The translations under genes were made by a program, and so were the position numbers. Source: an uncultured bacterium (GTDB taxonomy: Bacteria > Edwardsbacteria > AC1 > EtOH8). Taken from it: 64,000 bases of DNA. This document shows positions 1 to 8,405 of this stretch, piece by piece. The stretch covers positions 1 through 64,000 of the forward strand of contig CALMGM010000008.1 in assembly GCA_937863685.1 (NCBI GenBank), given 5' to 3'. The notes beneath the pieces were generated by a model. It was given only the letters and a program-made list of their open reading frames with translations, had not been told where the DNA came from and did no database searches. The stretch's first letter is position 1; every line of letters begins with the position of its first letter.

Positions 1-1232
1 TCCATCCCGAAATCGCCGATGACCCTGCGGCACGACCACAGCGTGTCCCCGGTGGCGGGATCGAACCGCACCAGATATACACTCATGGCCTGCAGACTGT
101 CGTTGTAGTTCAACCTCGCTGTACGGTGCTGGATGATCAAGCCATCCGCACTCAATACGCAGGATGCGTTAAAGTTAAAGGCATTTAATGTCGAACTGGC
201 CCGCGACCATAATACTGCGCCGTCAGTGGAACGGTATTTTATAACATTGAACTTTGAACCCATACTTGCCACCACATCAACGACATAAACATCACCCGCG
301 CTGTCCACCGCACAACCGGATGTCATATCATCGGTGATTCCTCCGGCTGTCCATATTGTATCGCCGGTGTTTGCGGACATCTTGACGACAAGGGACGCTT
401 CTTCCTGGTTGCCCCCCAAGTACAAGGTGTTGGCGGGACCAATGACACAGCAAAGCGCCCGACTGCCGTAAATATTGTGAGGCAGCCAGATAAAACGTTT
501 TTGCCAGATCGTGTCGCCGGTGGCCGGGTCGAGCTTGGCGGCCAGCCACTCGGGATACCCGCTGCCCATTGTGTAGCCAACATAATAGAGATATCCGGCG
601 GAATCGACCGCGCAGCCCAGCGCCTCGGCCGCCGTATCTGCCGGCGTTTCCATATGTCTCGACCACACGGTGTCCCCGGTGGCCGCATCGTATTTGATGA
701 CCAGCGGGTGGAAATGATCGTATTTGATATTGTTCAGCGTGTCCTCGGCGCAGGTGCCGACCACGTAGAGGTTGCCCTGCCGATCGGTCGCGCAGGCGCT
801 GGCATATTCGTTGCTGCCCGGCCGGGTGTTGTACAGCCGCGTCCAAACGGTGTCCCCGGCCGCCGGATCGATCTTCATCGTCACCGCGTCAAAATCGCTC
901 CCGTTCCGTCGGTATCCGGTGATGTAGACATTGCCCTGGCTGTCGGTGGCGCAGCCGCAGGCCGCCTCCACCGGGTCGCCCCGGCCGCGATACACCCGCG
1001 CCCACAGGCTGTCGCCGGTCGCAGCATCGGTCTTAAGAACGAACAGGCCGTTGTTGGCGTCGCCCGCGGAATAAACATGCCCGGCCCGATCGGCCGCCAT
1101 GGCGTACACCGAGAAATCGTGGGAAGCCAAGCCATTGTTGTTGTACCGGGCCTGCCACAGAATGTCCGGTTGGCCTGTGCCAAGCGCCAGGGCCGGACAG
1201 AAGCACAGGACCAATAACAGCATCTTGTTCAT
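1..1232 (-). CDS. Secreted PQQ/SBBP-type repeat propeller protein, cut by the left edge
   Basis: An open frame of about 410 codons runs from an ATG at 1232 off the left edge, so the C-terminus is missing. The start follows an AAAGGA ribosome site. It opens with a signal peptide (MNKMLLLVLCFCPALALG), then QPDILWQARYNNN and repeats of the type GCA(T/V)DSxGxxYxxGY…KxDPATGDTxW, which are typical of beta-propeller blades with a PQQ/SBBP flavour. It closely parallels the protein at 1907-4444 in order and wording of repeats (ACATDRQGNLY, ALGCAVDSAGYLYYVGY), so the two are paralogs. A C-terminal sorting domain like its paralog's is expected but lies outside the window. Its biological role is unknown; it is probably a surface or secreted protein. 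Confidence 0.85.
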   Translation of the reverse strand, partial: MNKMLLLVLCFCPALALGTGQPDILWQARYNNNGLASHDFSVYAMAADRAGHVYSAGDANNGLFVLKTDAATGDSLWARVYRGRGDPVEAACGCATDSQGNVYITGYRRNGSDFDAVTMKIDPAAGDTVWTRLYNTRPGSNEYASACATDRQGNLYVVGTCAEDTLNNIKYDHFHPLVIKYDAATGDTVWSRHMETPADTAAEALGCAVDSAGYLYYVGYTMGSGYPEWLAAKLDPATGDTIWQKRFIWLPHNIYGSRALCCVIGPANTLYLGGNQEEASLVVKMSANTGDTIWTAGGITDDMTSGCAVDSAGDVYVVDVVASMGSKFNVIKYRSTDGAVLWSRASSTLNAFNFNASCVLSADGLIIQHRTARLNYNDSLQAMSVYLVRFDPATGDTLWSCRRVIGDFGM

Positions 1233-1264
1233 TGTGCACATCCTTTATGTTACATGCAACCGAT

Positions 1265-1293
1265 AGTATACGAGCTTTACGCGCCTGAGTCAA
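1265..1293 (-). promoter_or_regulatory. Sigma70-type promoter for the left-edge propeller gene
   Basis: Reading the minus strand, TTGACT (1293-1288) and TATACT (1270-1265) are separated by exactly 17 nt, about 33 nt upstream of the ATG at 1232. It lies between the pilin stop (1321) and the propeller start, so the left-edge gene can be transcribed on its own. Confidence 0.7.
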
Positions 1294-1320
1294 GACATCC
1301 TTACCTGCGTGCATTAATGA

Positions 1321-1896
1321 TCACCGCCAGCTGTATATCGCGGATTCTAACAGGACATACCTCGTGCCAATGCCATAGATGGCGTATCTGGTGCAGCCTT
1401 CGTAGGTATTGTACGACCCGCACGGCGCCCAAAGTACAGTGCCCTGGCCAGAGCAACCGGGCGCGATAACTGTGAAGCACGGGGGACACGGAAGGCCATA
1501 AACAAAACTCATCCAATCAAGACAATGCCCTGTGGCCAAATAGGGATTGACAAAGGCGCCACCTCCCGGCAACAGGGCATGCTGAGAAGTTGAAACATCG
1601 GCTCCGGTGGCTGGGCACATATCCGCTATACGCGTCGAATCGGTTGTCGAGCCCATGGATTGTCCAACGACGATCTCCCGTACCTGGGTGGTCAATTCTA
1701 TCGGGTATATCCCGTTGGTCCGGGTGGCGAACTGTTCGGCCGCCATCTGCAGGATGTGCATATTGGACTTGGTCTTCACCATGGCCGCCCGGTCCTTAAT
1801 GGAAAAATAGGCCGGGGCGCCCACGGCCGTCAGGATGCCGATGACCAGCACGACGATCATCAGCTCGATGAAAGTGAACCCCCGGTGCTGTTTCAT
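1321..1896 (-). CDS. Type IV pilin/pseudopilin-like protein
   Basis: This 191-residue protein begins MKQHRGFTFIELMIVVLVIGI, the class III prepilin signature: a short basic leader, cleavage after the Gly before Phe, Glu5 of the mature protein and a hydrophobic helix. It would be cleaved and methylated by a PilD-type peptidase and assembled into a type IV pilus or a type II secretion pseudopilus. The remainder has paired cysteines (CPPCF, CSGQG…CGSYN) that could form disulfides. It starts 10 nt after the stop of the propeller gene at 1907-4444, so the two are probably co-transcribed. No pilus assembly genes are in the window, so major versus minor pilin cannot be decided. Confidence 0.85.
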   Translation of the reverse strand: MKQHRGFTFIELMIVVLVIGILTAVGAPAYFSIKDRAAMVKTKSNMHILQMAAEQFATRTNGIYPIELTTQVREIVVGQSMGSTTDSTRIADMCPATGADVSTSQHALLPGGGAFVNPYLATGHCLDWMSFVYGLPCPPCFTVIAPGCSGQGTVLWAPCGSYNTYEGCTRYAIYGIGTRYVLLESAIYSWR

Positions 1897-1906
1897 ATCT
1901 GGCTCC

Positions 1907-4444
1907 TTATCTTACCAGGATGAGTTTTTGCGGCCCGGCCCGATCGCCGGACCTGACGTTTATAAAATAGACCCCGGCCGCGGCCCGCCGGTTATCCGCG
2001 GTTCTGCCGTCCCAGCGCAACAGGTGCGGACCGGCCGGTTGTTCGCCGCGCCAGAGAGTCCTGACCAGCTGTCCGGCGGCGTTGTACACCGAAACGCTGG
2101 TCATCGCCGTTACGGGCAGAGTATATCGCAGGTTGATGCCGCCGGATGCGGCCGGGTTCGGCCAGGGACGCGCGACGCCGAAGGCAACGGGCGCCGGAGG
2201 CGTTGGCAGATCGCGTCCGCCGATGCCGAGGTACTTGGTATTCAGCTTGAGAGTCACCATATCGTAGTGCCGGCCTACGCTGCTGGACCCGGTGACATAG
2301 AGATACCCGAAGGGGTCGACGGCGCAGCCCCGGGCCAGGTCGTCACCCCCGGCCGGGCCGTCGTAGACAAAACTCCACAGCGTATCGCCGTCTGTATCGC
2401 ACTTTAACACCAGCATGTCGTCGCCCCCGGCCGAGCGCCGGTATCCGGCCACGTATAACGATCCGGAATCGTCCACCGCGCAGCCGAAGGCTCCCTGCTC
2501 CTCGGCCGTGGGATCGTGGTAGGTCCTGGTCCATATAGTATCGCCGCTGGCCGCATCGAACTTGGCAATAAGGACATTCGGATATCTGTTGCCGACGACA
2601 AAGACCGATCCGGAGGCACCGCAGGCACAGTCATGGACCGCACCCAAATCATAGGAAACCCGGGCATAGACCGTATCGCCCGTCACGGGTTCGCACTTCA
2701 ATAATCCCGTCGGGCCGGCAACATAGACGAACCCGTTATCATCTACCATACAACAGGTGGTGTTTAAATAGAATGAGTGGGCCCAAATCGTATCGCCCGC
2801 AGTCGGGTCCCTTTTCACGAGCAATCCTATTTCTTCCCAATAACACGTGGTGGCATTCGTGTACAATGAGCCGTCAGGCCCCAATGCCAGATCCCCAGCG
2901 AAGACGGCTTCATAGAAATCTCGCTGGGCTATCCAGCCCTGCTGGCCGTCCGCGCCCCCGTAACGCGTGGTGAACATGCCCTCGTCCCAAACAGCTCCGG
3001 CGACATACACTGCGCCGTCACCGCCCCGGGCGATGCTGTATCCTTTGCACGGCTGGCCGGCTTGGTCCTGGGGATACCGCCGCGCCCATTGAATTTGTCC
3101 GGTGGCATTGTCGCAGGCCATGGTCATTGCCGTCATATTGGACGTGCCCATCAGATAAACCTGATCGCTGTCTGCCGCGCAGGCCCGGCCGAAATCGAAC
3201 CCAAAATCACCGATCATCCGGCGGCGAACCCATATGGAGTCGCCGGTCGAGGGGTCCATCCGGAAGATCATCAAACCTGCGGCCGGCAAACTGTCGGTGC
3301 TCCCCCACCATGACCTGACGCTTGCATGAATGCTCAATTCTTCATTGCCAATGGCGCAGGACACACTTCCCGAATAATAACCATCAGCAAACCATGGAGC
3401 GTTAGACACCCATTCACTTGAGCCAACCATTGCATGGTATTTAACGACTTTCAGCGTTCTGTTATACATATCCATAGAGCTGCAGTAAAGATCCCCGGCC
3501 GTATCAACGGCGCATCCGATAATTCTATAATAAGAAGGCAGCGTGTCAACCGTCATCCACAGCGTATCACCGGTGTCTGTCGAAAGCTTCAGTACCGTTG
3601 ATATGCTGGCTTGAACCCCGGCCACGTACAGGCTGTTCCCATTGCCCAATGCGCAGCAAGAAGCGCTGTTGTCACGAAAAAGTGATATAGGCATCCAGTC
3701 CAGCCGCTTCCTCCATATCGTACCGCCGGTGGCCGGGTCGAGCTTGGCGACCAGCCACGCGGTACCCGCAGCGGCCATTGAATAACCGACATAGTAAAGA
3801 TATCCCGCCGAATCGACCGCGCAGCCCAGCGCCTCGGCTATGGTATCGTCCGCGCTCTCCAGATGCCGGACCCACACCGTATCGCCGGTGGCGGCATCGT
3901 ATTTGACGACCAGGGGATGGTATCGGTTATAATGATAGCTGTTCAGGGTGTCCTCCGCGCAGGTGCCGACCAGGTAGAGGTTGCCCTGCCGGTCAGTTGC
4001 GCAGGCCGCTGCATAGACGTTGCCGCCGGGCTTGGTGCCGTAGGTCCTGGCCCACAATGCCTCGCCGCTGTTGGGATCAATCTTCATGGCCGTCGCCGCA
4101 AAGCCGTCGCCGGTCTCCTCGAACCCTACGGCATAAAGAAAACCCTGGCTGTCGGTCGCGCAACCGGTAAGCGCCGCGGCGGGATCGCCAGGGCTGTGGT
4201 ATACCTTGGCCCACAGGCTGTCGCCGGTGCCGCCATCCGATTTAAGAATAAAAATACCGGGGTTGGCTTCGCCCACCGAAAATATGTTGCCGTCTTTATC
4301 AGCCGCCGCCCCGTTCACCGAGATATCGTGGGTGCCGTGGCTGTTGTTGTTGTAGCGGGCCGTCCAGACAATGTCCGGCGTTCCAGCAGCCCAGGCCGAT
4401 ACCCACAGGGTAAGACCTATAAAAAATATGCCGGCGTTTTCCAT
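1907..4444 (-). CDS. Secreted PQQ/SBBP-type propeller protein with C-terminal sorting domain
   Basis: An 845-residue protein with an N-terminal signal peptide (MENAGIFFIGLTLWVSAWAAG). About 700 residues of repeats follow, of the form CAVDxxGxLYVxGxxxxxxxxLxKxDxxTGDTxW, which fold as beta-propeller blades in the PQQ-like/SBBP families. The last 80 residues (PWPNPAASGGINLRYTL…GVYFINVRSG…KLILVR) are an Ig-like C-terminal sorting domain of the FlgD/type IX type, predicting export and outer-surface anchoring or release. It is a close paralog of the gene at 1-1232. The pilin-like gene follows after 10 nt. No catalytic motif was seen. A binding or structural role is likely but not shown. Confidence 0.85.
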   Translation of the reverse strand: MENAGIFFIGLTLWVSAWAAGTPDIVWTARYNNNSHGTHDISVNGAAADKDGNIFSVGEANPGIFILKSDGGTGDSLWAKVYHSPGDPAAALTGCATDSQGFLYAVGFEETGDGFAATAMKIDPNSGEALWARTYGTKPGGNVYAAACATDRQGNLYLVGTCAEDTLNSYHYNRYHPLVVKYDAATGDTVWVRHLESADDTIAEALGCAVDSAGYLYYVGYSMAAAGTAWLVAKLDPATGGTIWRKRLDWMPISLFRDNSASCCALGNGNSLYVAGVQASISTVLKLSTDTGDTLWMTVDTLPSYYRIIGCAVDTAGDLYCSSMDMYNRTLKVVKYHAMVGSSEWVSNAPWFADGYYSGSVSCAIGNEELSIHASVRSWWGSTDSLPAAGLMIFRMDPSTGDSIWVRRRMIGDFGFDFGRACAADSDQVYLMGTSNMTAMTMACDNATGQIQWARRYPQDQAGQPCKGYSIARGGDGAVYVAGAVWDEGMFTTRYGGADGQQGWIAQRDFYEAVFAGDLALGPDGSLYTNATTCYWEEIGLLVKRDPTAGDTIWAHSFYLNTTCCMVDDNGFVYVAGPTGLLKCEPVTGDTVYARVSYDLGAVHDCACGASGSVFVVGNRYPNVLIAKFDAASGDTIWTRTYHDPTAEEQGAFGCAVDDSGSLYVAGYRRSAGGDDMLVLKCDTDGDTLWSFVYDGPAGGDDLARGCAVDPFGYLYVTGSSSVGRHYDMVTLKLNTKYLGIGGRDLPTPPAPVAFGVARPWPNPAASGGINLRYTLPVTAMTSVSVYNAAGQLVRTLWRGEQPAGPHLLRWDGRTADNRRAAAGVYFINVRSGDRAGPQKLILVR

Positions 4445-4607
4445 TATTGCATTCTCTAGCCTTTATTGATTTCATTACTTGCAATATTATCATGCATTAA
4501 CAATGCCAAAAATGACCATCCCAACATGTCTTTATTTCGTAAGGAGATATGGTATTTATCTAGATATACTCTGTCTATAATTATCAGATAATAGTATTGC
4601 ATAATGC
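4445..4607. other. AT-rich intergenic stretch upstream of the propeller gene
   Basis: About 160 bases, markedly more AT-rich than the flanking genes, between the rarA terminator and the propeller start. A promoter for the 4444 gene is expected here, but no convincing -35/-10 pair with good spacing is visible. No RNA gene is recognised. Confidence 0.4.
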
Positions 4608-4637
4608 AAAAAGGCGAGTATTTCACTCGCCTTTTTT
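4608..4637 (-). terminator. Intrinsic terminator overlapping the rarA stop codon
   Basis: On the minus strand a GGCGAGT…ACTCGCC hairpin with a 5-nt loop is followed by TTTTT. The A-run on the other side would let it work in both directions. The rarA stop (4623-4625) lies inside the loop and stem. Confidence 0.8.
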
Positions 4638-5936
4638 CTCTTTCTTTTTCTTGCCCTCCCAGCCCCGCTCGGTGGGAAAGTAGAATTTCTTGTCCTTGAT
4701 CTCGTCCGGCAGATGCTGCTGGTCCAGCTTGGCATCCGGTTCGTCGTGGGCGTAGCGGTAGCCGGCCCCGTAGCCCACCTCCTTCATCAGCTTGGTGACG
4801 GCGTTGCGGATCACCAGCGGCACCGGCAGGGAGCCGGAGCGGTCTATCTCCCGCATCACCGCGCCGTAAGCCTTGTAAACAGCGTTGCTCTTGGGAGCCA
4901 GGGCCATGTAGATCACCGCCTGGGCCAGTGCCAGCTCGCCCTCCGGGGTGCCCAGGAAATGATAGGCCTCCTTGGCCTGGTTGGCGATCAGCAGGGCGTT
5001 GGGATCGGCGTTGCCGATGTCCTCGGTGGCGAAGCGGATCATCCTCCGGGCCACGTACAGCGGGTCCTCCCCGGAGGCCAGCATCCGGGCCAGCCAGTAT
5101 AACGAGCCGTCGGGATCGGAATCCCGCAGGGACTTGTGCAGGGCCGAGATCAGGTTGTAGTGCTCCTCGCCGGCCTTGTCGTACAGCAGGGATTTCCTCT
5201 GCATGGCTTCCTCGGCCTCGGCCAAAGTTATCTGCCGCTTCTCCTCACCGTCCGGCTTGACGGTGCTGACCGCCAGCTCCAGGGCGTTGAGGGCGGTACG
5301 GGCGTCGCCGTAGGAGGATTGGGCGATGAACTCCAGGGCCTTGTCATCGGCCGCCGGTTTTAACCCGGCCAGCCCCTTTTCATCGGTCAGGGCCCGCTCC
5401 AGGATGCCCTTGATGTCCTCCTCGCCCAGACCTTTTAATATCAGCACCTTGCTGCGGGAGAGCAGGGCCGAGATCACCTCGAAGGAAGGGTTCTCGGTGG
5501 TGGCTCCTATCAATACGATGGTGCCCCGCTCCACGTATGGCAGAAAGGCGTCCTGTTGGGCCTTGTTGAAACGGTGTATCTCGTCCACGAACAGGATGGT
5601 GCGCTGGCCCTGGTGGCTGCGCTTGGCTTCGGCCTGCTTGATGACCTCCTTGATCTCCTTGATGCCGGAGATCACCGCCGAGAACTCCAGAAAATTGGCC
5701 TTGACCGAATTGGCGATGATCCGGGCCAGGGTGGTCTTGCCGGAGCCCGGCGGGCCCCAGAATATCAAAGAGGGCACCTCGCCCGATTCCAGGATCTTGC
5801 GCAGCACCCGGCCCGGGCCGATAAGGTGCTCCTGCCCCACCACCTCGTCCAGGGTGCGGGGCCGCATCCGGTCGGCCAGGGGGACTGATTTGGCCTCGGC
5901 CGATCTATCGGGAAATATTTCGGTCTGGTCAGTCAT
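4623..5936 (-). CDS. rarA: Replication-associated recombination protein A (AAA+ ATPase)
   Basis: A 437-residue protein of the RarA/MgsA/WRNIP1 family, a clamp-loader-like AAA+ ATPase acting at stalled replication forks. Seen: a PLADRMRPRTLDEVVGQEHLIG N-terminal region, Walker A GPPGSGKTT at about residues 61-69, Walker B ILFVDEIHRF near 114-123, sensor 1 GATTENPSF, and the C-terminal tetramerisation region ending in FYFPTERGWEGKKK. The length matches the family. It is the last gene before a strong terminator and lies downstream of the cell-wall amidase, separated by about 100 nt containing a 22-bp palindrome. Confidence 0.95.
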   Translation of the reverse strand: MTDQTEIFPDRSAEAKSVPLADRMRPRTLDEVVGQEHLIGPGRVLRKILESGEVPSLIFWGPPGSGKTTLARIIANSVKANFLEFSAVISGIKEIKEVIKQAEAKRSHQGQRTILFVDEIHRFNKAQQDAFLPYVERGTIVLIGATTENPSFEVISALLSRSKVLILKGLGEEDIKGILERALTDEKGLAGLKPAADDKALEFIAQSSYGDARTALNALELAVSTVKPDGEEKRQITLAEAEEAMQRKSLLYDKAGEEHYNLISALHKSLRDSDPDGSLYWLARMLASGEDPLYVARRMIRFATEDIGNADPNALLIANQAKEAYHFLGTPEGELALAQAVIYMALAPKSNAVYKAYGAVMREIDRSGSLPVPLVIRNAVTKLMKEVGYGAGYRYAHDEPDAKLDQQHLPDEIKDKKFYFPTERGWEGKKKKEKKGE

Positions 5937-5982
5937 GAATATTAGAAGGATTGAGTTTATCTACTATTTTAGACCACCCCTT

Positions 5983-6004
5983 CCCCTCCTTGATCAAGGA
6001 GGGG
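5983..6004. repeat. 22-bp perfect palindrome, family B copy 1
   Basis: CCCCTCCTTGA and its exact reverse complement form a 22-bp palindrome between rarA and the amidase gene. The same 22 bases recur at 22983-23004. Both copies are preceded by AGACCACCCCTT, so this is a dispersed element rather than a chance hairpin. Confidence 0.8.
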
Positions 6005-6033
6005 ATCAATAAGTTAAAACTACTTGATCAGAA

Positions 6034-7818
6034 TCATTTCGTGTTTAGTAAAAATTCTTTTATCCCCGCATATATCGCCCTGGCGATCCTCTCCTGGAAA
6101 GCCCCGTCCAATAAAAGAGCCTCCTCGCGGGGAACGATAATAAAGGCCGGCTCCACCAGGATGGATGGGAACTCGGTGGCCCGGCACAGCACCAGATTAC
6201 CGTAGAACAGCCCGTGGTCGTTAAGAGGCAGGCTCTTTTGGAACTGGCGGTGGACCGCCTCGGCCAGACCCCGACTATACGGCTGGTAATAGTAGGTGGA
6301 ATATCCGCTGTTAAGCAGGGGATTGGCCCCGTCCGGCGAGGCGTTGTTGTGAACGCTTACCAGCAGATCAGCCCCCCAGCCCGCCGCTTTGCCGGGCCGC
6401 TGGTATATGCCGGCCTCCTCAGACCCCTCGCGGGTGTAGAGGACAAGGGCTCCTTCCTGCTTCAGCATTCGGCCCAATCGCTGGGTAATCTGCCAGTTGA
6501 TGTCCTTTTCCAGGGTCCGCAACGGCCCGACCGCGCCGTTATCCGGAGAATGCCCGGGGTCCAGGGCTATTTTCAGCCCTTTGAACTGACTCTTTTTATT
6601 GATGTCCGGCGGAGCCTTCAGAGAAATCGCCAAGGAATTGTTCTGATATGACGCGTTATAGCCCCACAATTTGTTGTTCAGAGATATTTCCAATTCCACG
6701 GTGCGGCTGTCAACCTGTCTCCAGCGGATATCGTTCACAAAACCATCGGCCGGATCGTAACGCACCCAGTCCATGTCGGCCCGGACATCGTAGAGCACAA
6801 CTTTCAAACTGCGTCCATCGGCCCCGGGAAAGACCTGATAGACCGAAGGCCGGGACAGAACAATGCTCAACTGGCTGCCCCGGGCCTCTCTGGCGGTCCT
6901 GACCACCGCCAGCTTGGCGGTGCGGAATATTTTCCCCGCCGGTAAAAGCTCAACCGAGCTTTTTTTGACCCAGGCTTCTTTGGTTCCCGAAAGTTTCAGC
7001 CGGTAATATTGATCGTGGATCCCGCAAATCTGCAGGACCATTCCCAGGGGCATGAACATCTCATAGCCCAGGTCCGGGGCGGTCTTTAGCACCGCCAGTG
7101 AATCGCTTACCCGGGCAAAGACCTGGCCGGCCTCATCCCAATTGCCGACGACCGGTCCGGTCGAATCGATCACGGCGTTACCCTCCCTGTCCACCAGATA
7201 GAGATATACCCTCTGATTCTCCCATCCCTCTTCCCCGGTCAGCAGGCAGGACCCGCCGTAGAAACCGGGCACCACCGTGGTATCGGCGGCGGCGGAATCG
7301 GAAAAGGCCAGTATCTTGTCATCGGGTTCGATGGCTACGTTCTGTTCCGTCATCGGCCAGCCGCTGGCCCGCCCCACCGAAAAGCTGGCCTTGCAGCCGG
7401 GGGTCCCCTGGAACGATACGTACAGACGCTCGCCGGCCGGCAGACTCAATTTGTAATTGGGATCCAGCGAGCCGTGCAGTATGCACAGGCTGTCCGGTCT
7501 GATGGTCCTTTTGCCCAAGGCCACGCTGACCCTGCGCTCCAGGGTGGCGATGCCCGAAGCATCTATGGCCGACAGCTGAATGGTGAACTCCCCCGGATCG
7601 AACGGGATATAGGCCAGAAAGGCCCCGGTCTTGTAGACCTCCGTCTTGCGTCCGTTGACCGAAAGCTGGCTGCCGGGAGTGACCGATCCCAAAATGAACG
7701 ACCAGGCGACCGGCCCGATCTCGGCCCCCTCCGGTGGATAGACCAGATCTATCTGAGGGGCCGATCGGGCCCATCCCGCAGCGATAAGCAGACTAAGGAT
7801 GATACTGATTTTTCTCAT
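6034..7818 (-). CDS. N-acetylmuramoyl-L-alanine amidase (Amidase_3)
   Basis: A 594-residue exported zinc amidase that cleaves the MurNAc-L-Ala bond of peptidoglycan. The start is the ATG at 7818 (MRKISIILSLLIAAGWARS, a signal peptide). It overlaps the stop of the upstream gene by one base (TAATG), so translation is probably coupled; the frame stays open further upstream but there it only shadows the preceding gene. The middle holds beta-rich Ig/AMIN-like regions. The catalytic domain fills about the last 200 residues with all expected zinc and catalytic residues: DPGH, LEKDINW, SVHNNA and LVEPAF. It probably acts in the periplasm in wall turnover or division. Confidence 0.9.
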   Translation of the reverse strand: MRKISIILSLLIAAGWARSAPQIDLVYPPEGAEIGPVAWSFILGSVTPGSQLSVNGRKTEVYKTGAFLAYIPFDPGEFTIQLSAIDASGIATLERRVSVALGKRTIRPDSLCILHGSLDPNYKLSLPAGERLYVSFQGTPGCKASFSVGRASGWPMTEQNVAIEPDDKILAFSDSAAADTTVVPGFYGGSCLLTGEEGWENQRVYLYLVDREGNAVIDSTGPVVGNWDEAGQVFARVSDSLAVLKTAPDLGYEMFMPLGMVLQICGIHDQYYRLKLSGTKEAWVKKSSVELLPAGKIFRTAKLAVVRTAREARGSQLSIVLSRPSVYQVFPGADGRSLKVVLYDVRADMDWVRYDPADGFVNDIRWRQVDSRTVELEISLNNKLWGYNASYQNNSLAISLKAPPDINKKSQFKGLKIALDPGHSPDNGAVGPLRTLEKDINWQITQRLGRMLKQEGALVLYTREGSEEAGIYQRPGKAAGWGADLLVSVHNNASPDGANPLLNSGYSTYYYQPYSRGLAEAVHRQFQKSLPLNDHGLFYGNLVLCRATEFPSILVEPAFIIVPREEALLLDGAFQERIARAIYAGIKEFLLNTK

Positions 7819-8135
7819 TACTCTATAAATACCTTGGCTATTAATTTTAAGGCCCACTTGGCGAACTTGGCCAGAGCGAAGAACCAGTTGTTGGAGGCCC
7901 GGTTGGCGCCCAGGGAACGGATGTTTACAATGGCGTTTTCTATCTGCCGGACGCTGCAGTCTGCCTGCATGGGTCTTATGGATCCCTGCTGCGGGGACAG
8001 ATCCAAATACTTGAGCAGTTTCTCCGCCGGGACCTGGTTGCGGCGGGCGATCTGTTTCAGGGTAAGCATGGTGTCGATCTCTACGGGCCGGGAGGATGTC
8101 CCCGATGCACGGGCAGCTGGCGTCCCAAGGAACAT
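7818..8135 (-). CDS. Small exported protein with LysM-like helix motif (start uncertain)
   Basis: About 105 residues. It starts with a short hydrophobic stretch (LGLCLLIMFLGTPAARA) and then shows MLTLKQIARRNQVPAEKLLKYLDL followed by CSVRQIENAI, a helix-turn arrangement reminiscent of LysM or of small modules that begin with TLKEIA. The ATG at 8135 gives a rather short signal peptide. A CTG a few codons upstream would give a better one. The ATG at 8330 is in frame, but the intervening sequence looks like intergenic repeat. The gene overlaps the amidase start by one base, so the pair probably acts together on the cell wall. Function not established. Confidence 0.55.
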   Translation of the reverse strand: MFLGTPAARASGTSSRPVEIDTMLTLKQIARRNQVPAEKLLKYLDLSPQQGSIRPMQADCSVRQIENAIVNIRSLGANRASNNWFFALAKFAKWALKLIAKVFIE

Positions 8136-8295
8136 GATCAGCAGGCACAGCCCCAGCCGGACCTCTGTTGAGGTCCGTTTGAAAGATGTGGTTAAGATAT
8201 TTTTTATAAGGTGTAATATATTTATACGCTCATCATTTATTGGATGGCCAAAACAGCGGGATCCCCGCCGGAGCTTATACTGTCTGTAGTGTAGT

Positions 8296-8357
8296 ATGCG
8301 GTTGCCCCCAGTGGACTGCTTCGTCTGCATATCACAGCTGCCTCCCCGCAATGACCG
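8296..8357. repeat. Degenerate GTCATTGCGAGG-type interspersed repeat
   Basis: On the minus strand GTCATTGCGGGGAGG is followed by GACGAAGCAGTCC. This matches the general shape (CATTGCGRGG…GACGAAGCARTC) of an interspersed repeat that I know from many bacterial genomes. It lies in the gap between baiN and the small exported gene. Confidence 0.5.
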
Positions 8358-8376
8358 CTCCTTTAAAACAAATTTC

Positions 8377-8405
8377 TCAGTGACCTCTGCGCCTCTGCGG
8401 TTAAC
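8377..8405. repeat. TTAACCGCAGAG-type repeat, family D
   Basis: On the minus strand TTAACCGCAGAGGCGCAGAG is followed by GTCACTGAG. The TAA at its start serves as the stop codon of baiN (8401). Related sequences follow the stops of thiC, folE and ackA. Confidence 0.65.

Noticed and set aside
7819-8148. Upstream extension of the amidase gene to 8148
   Set aside because: The extra 110 residues are a shadow of the small exported gene in another frame; the real signal peptide begins at 7818.
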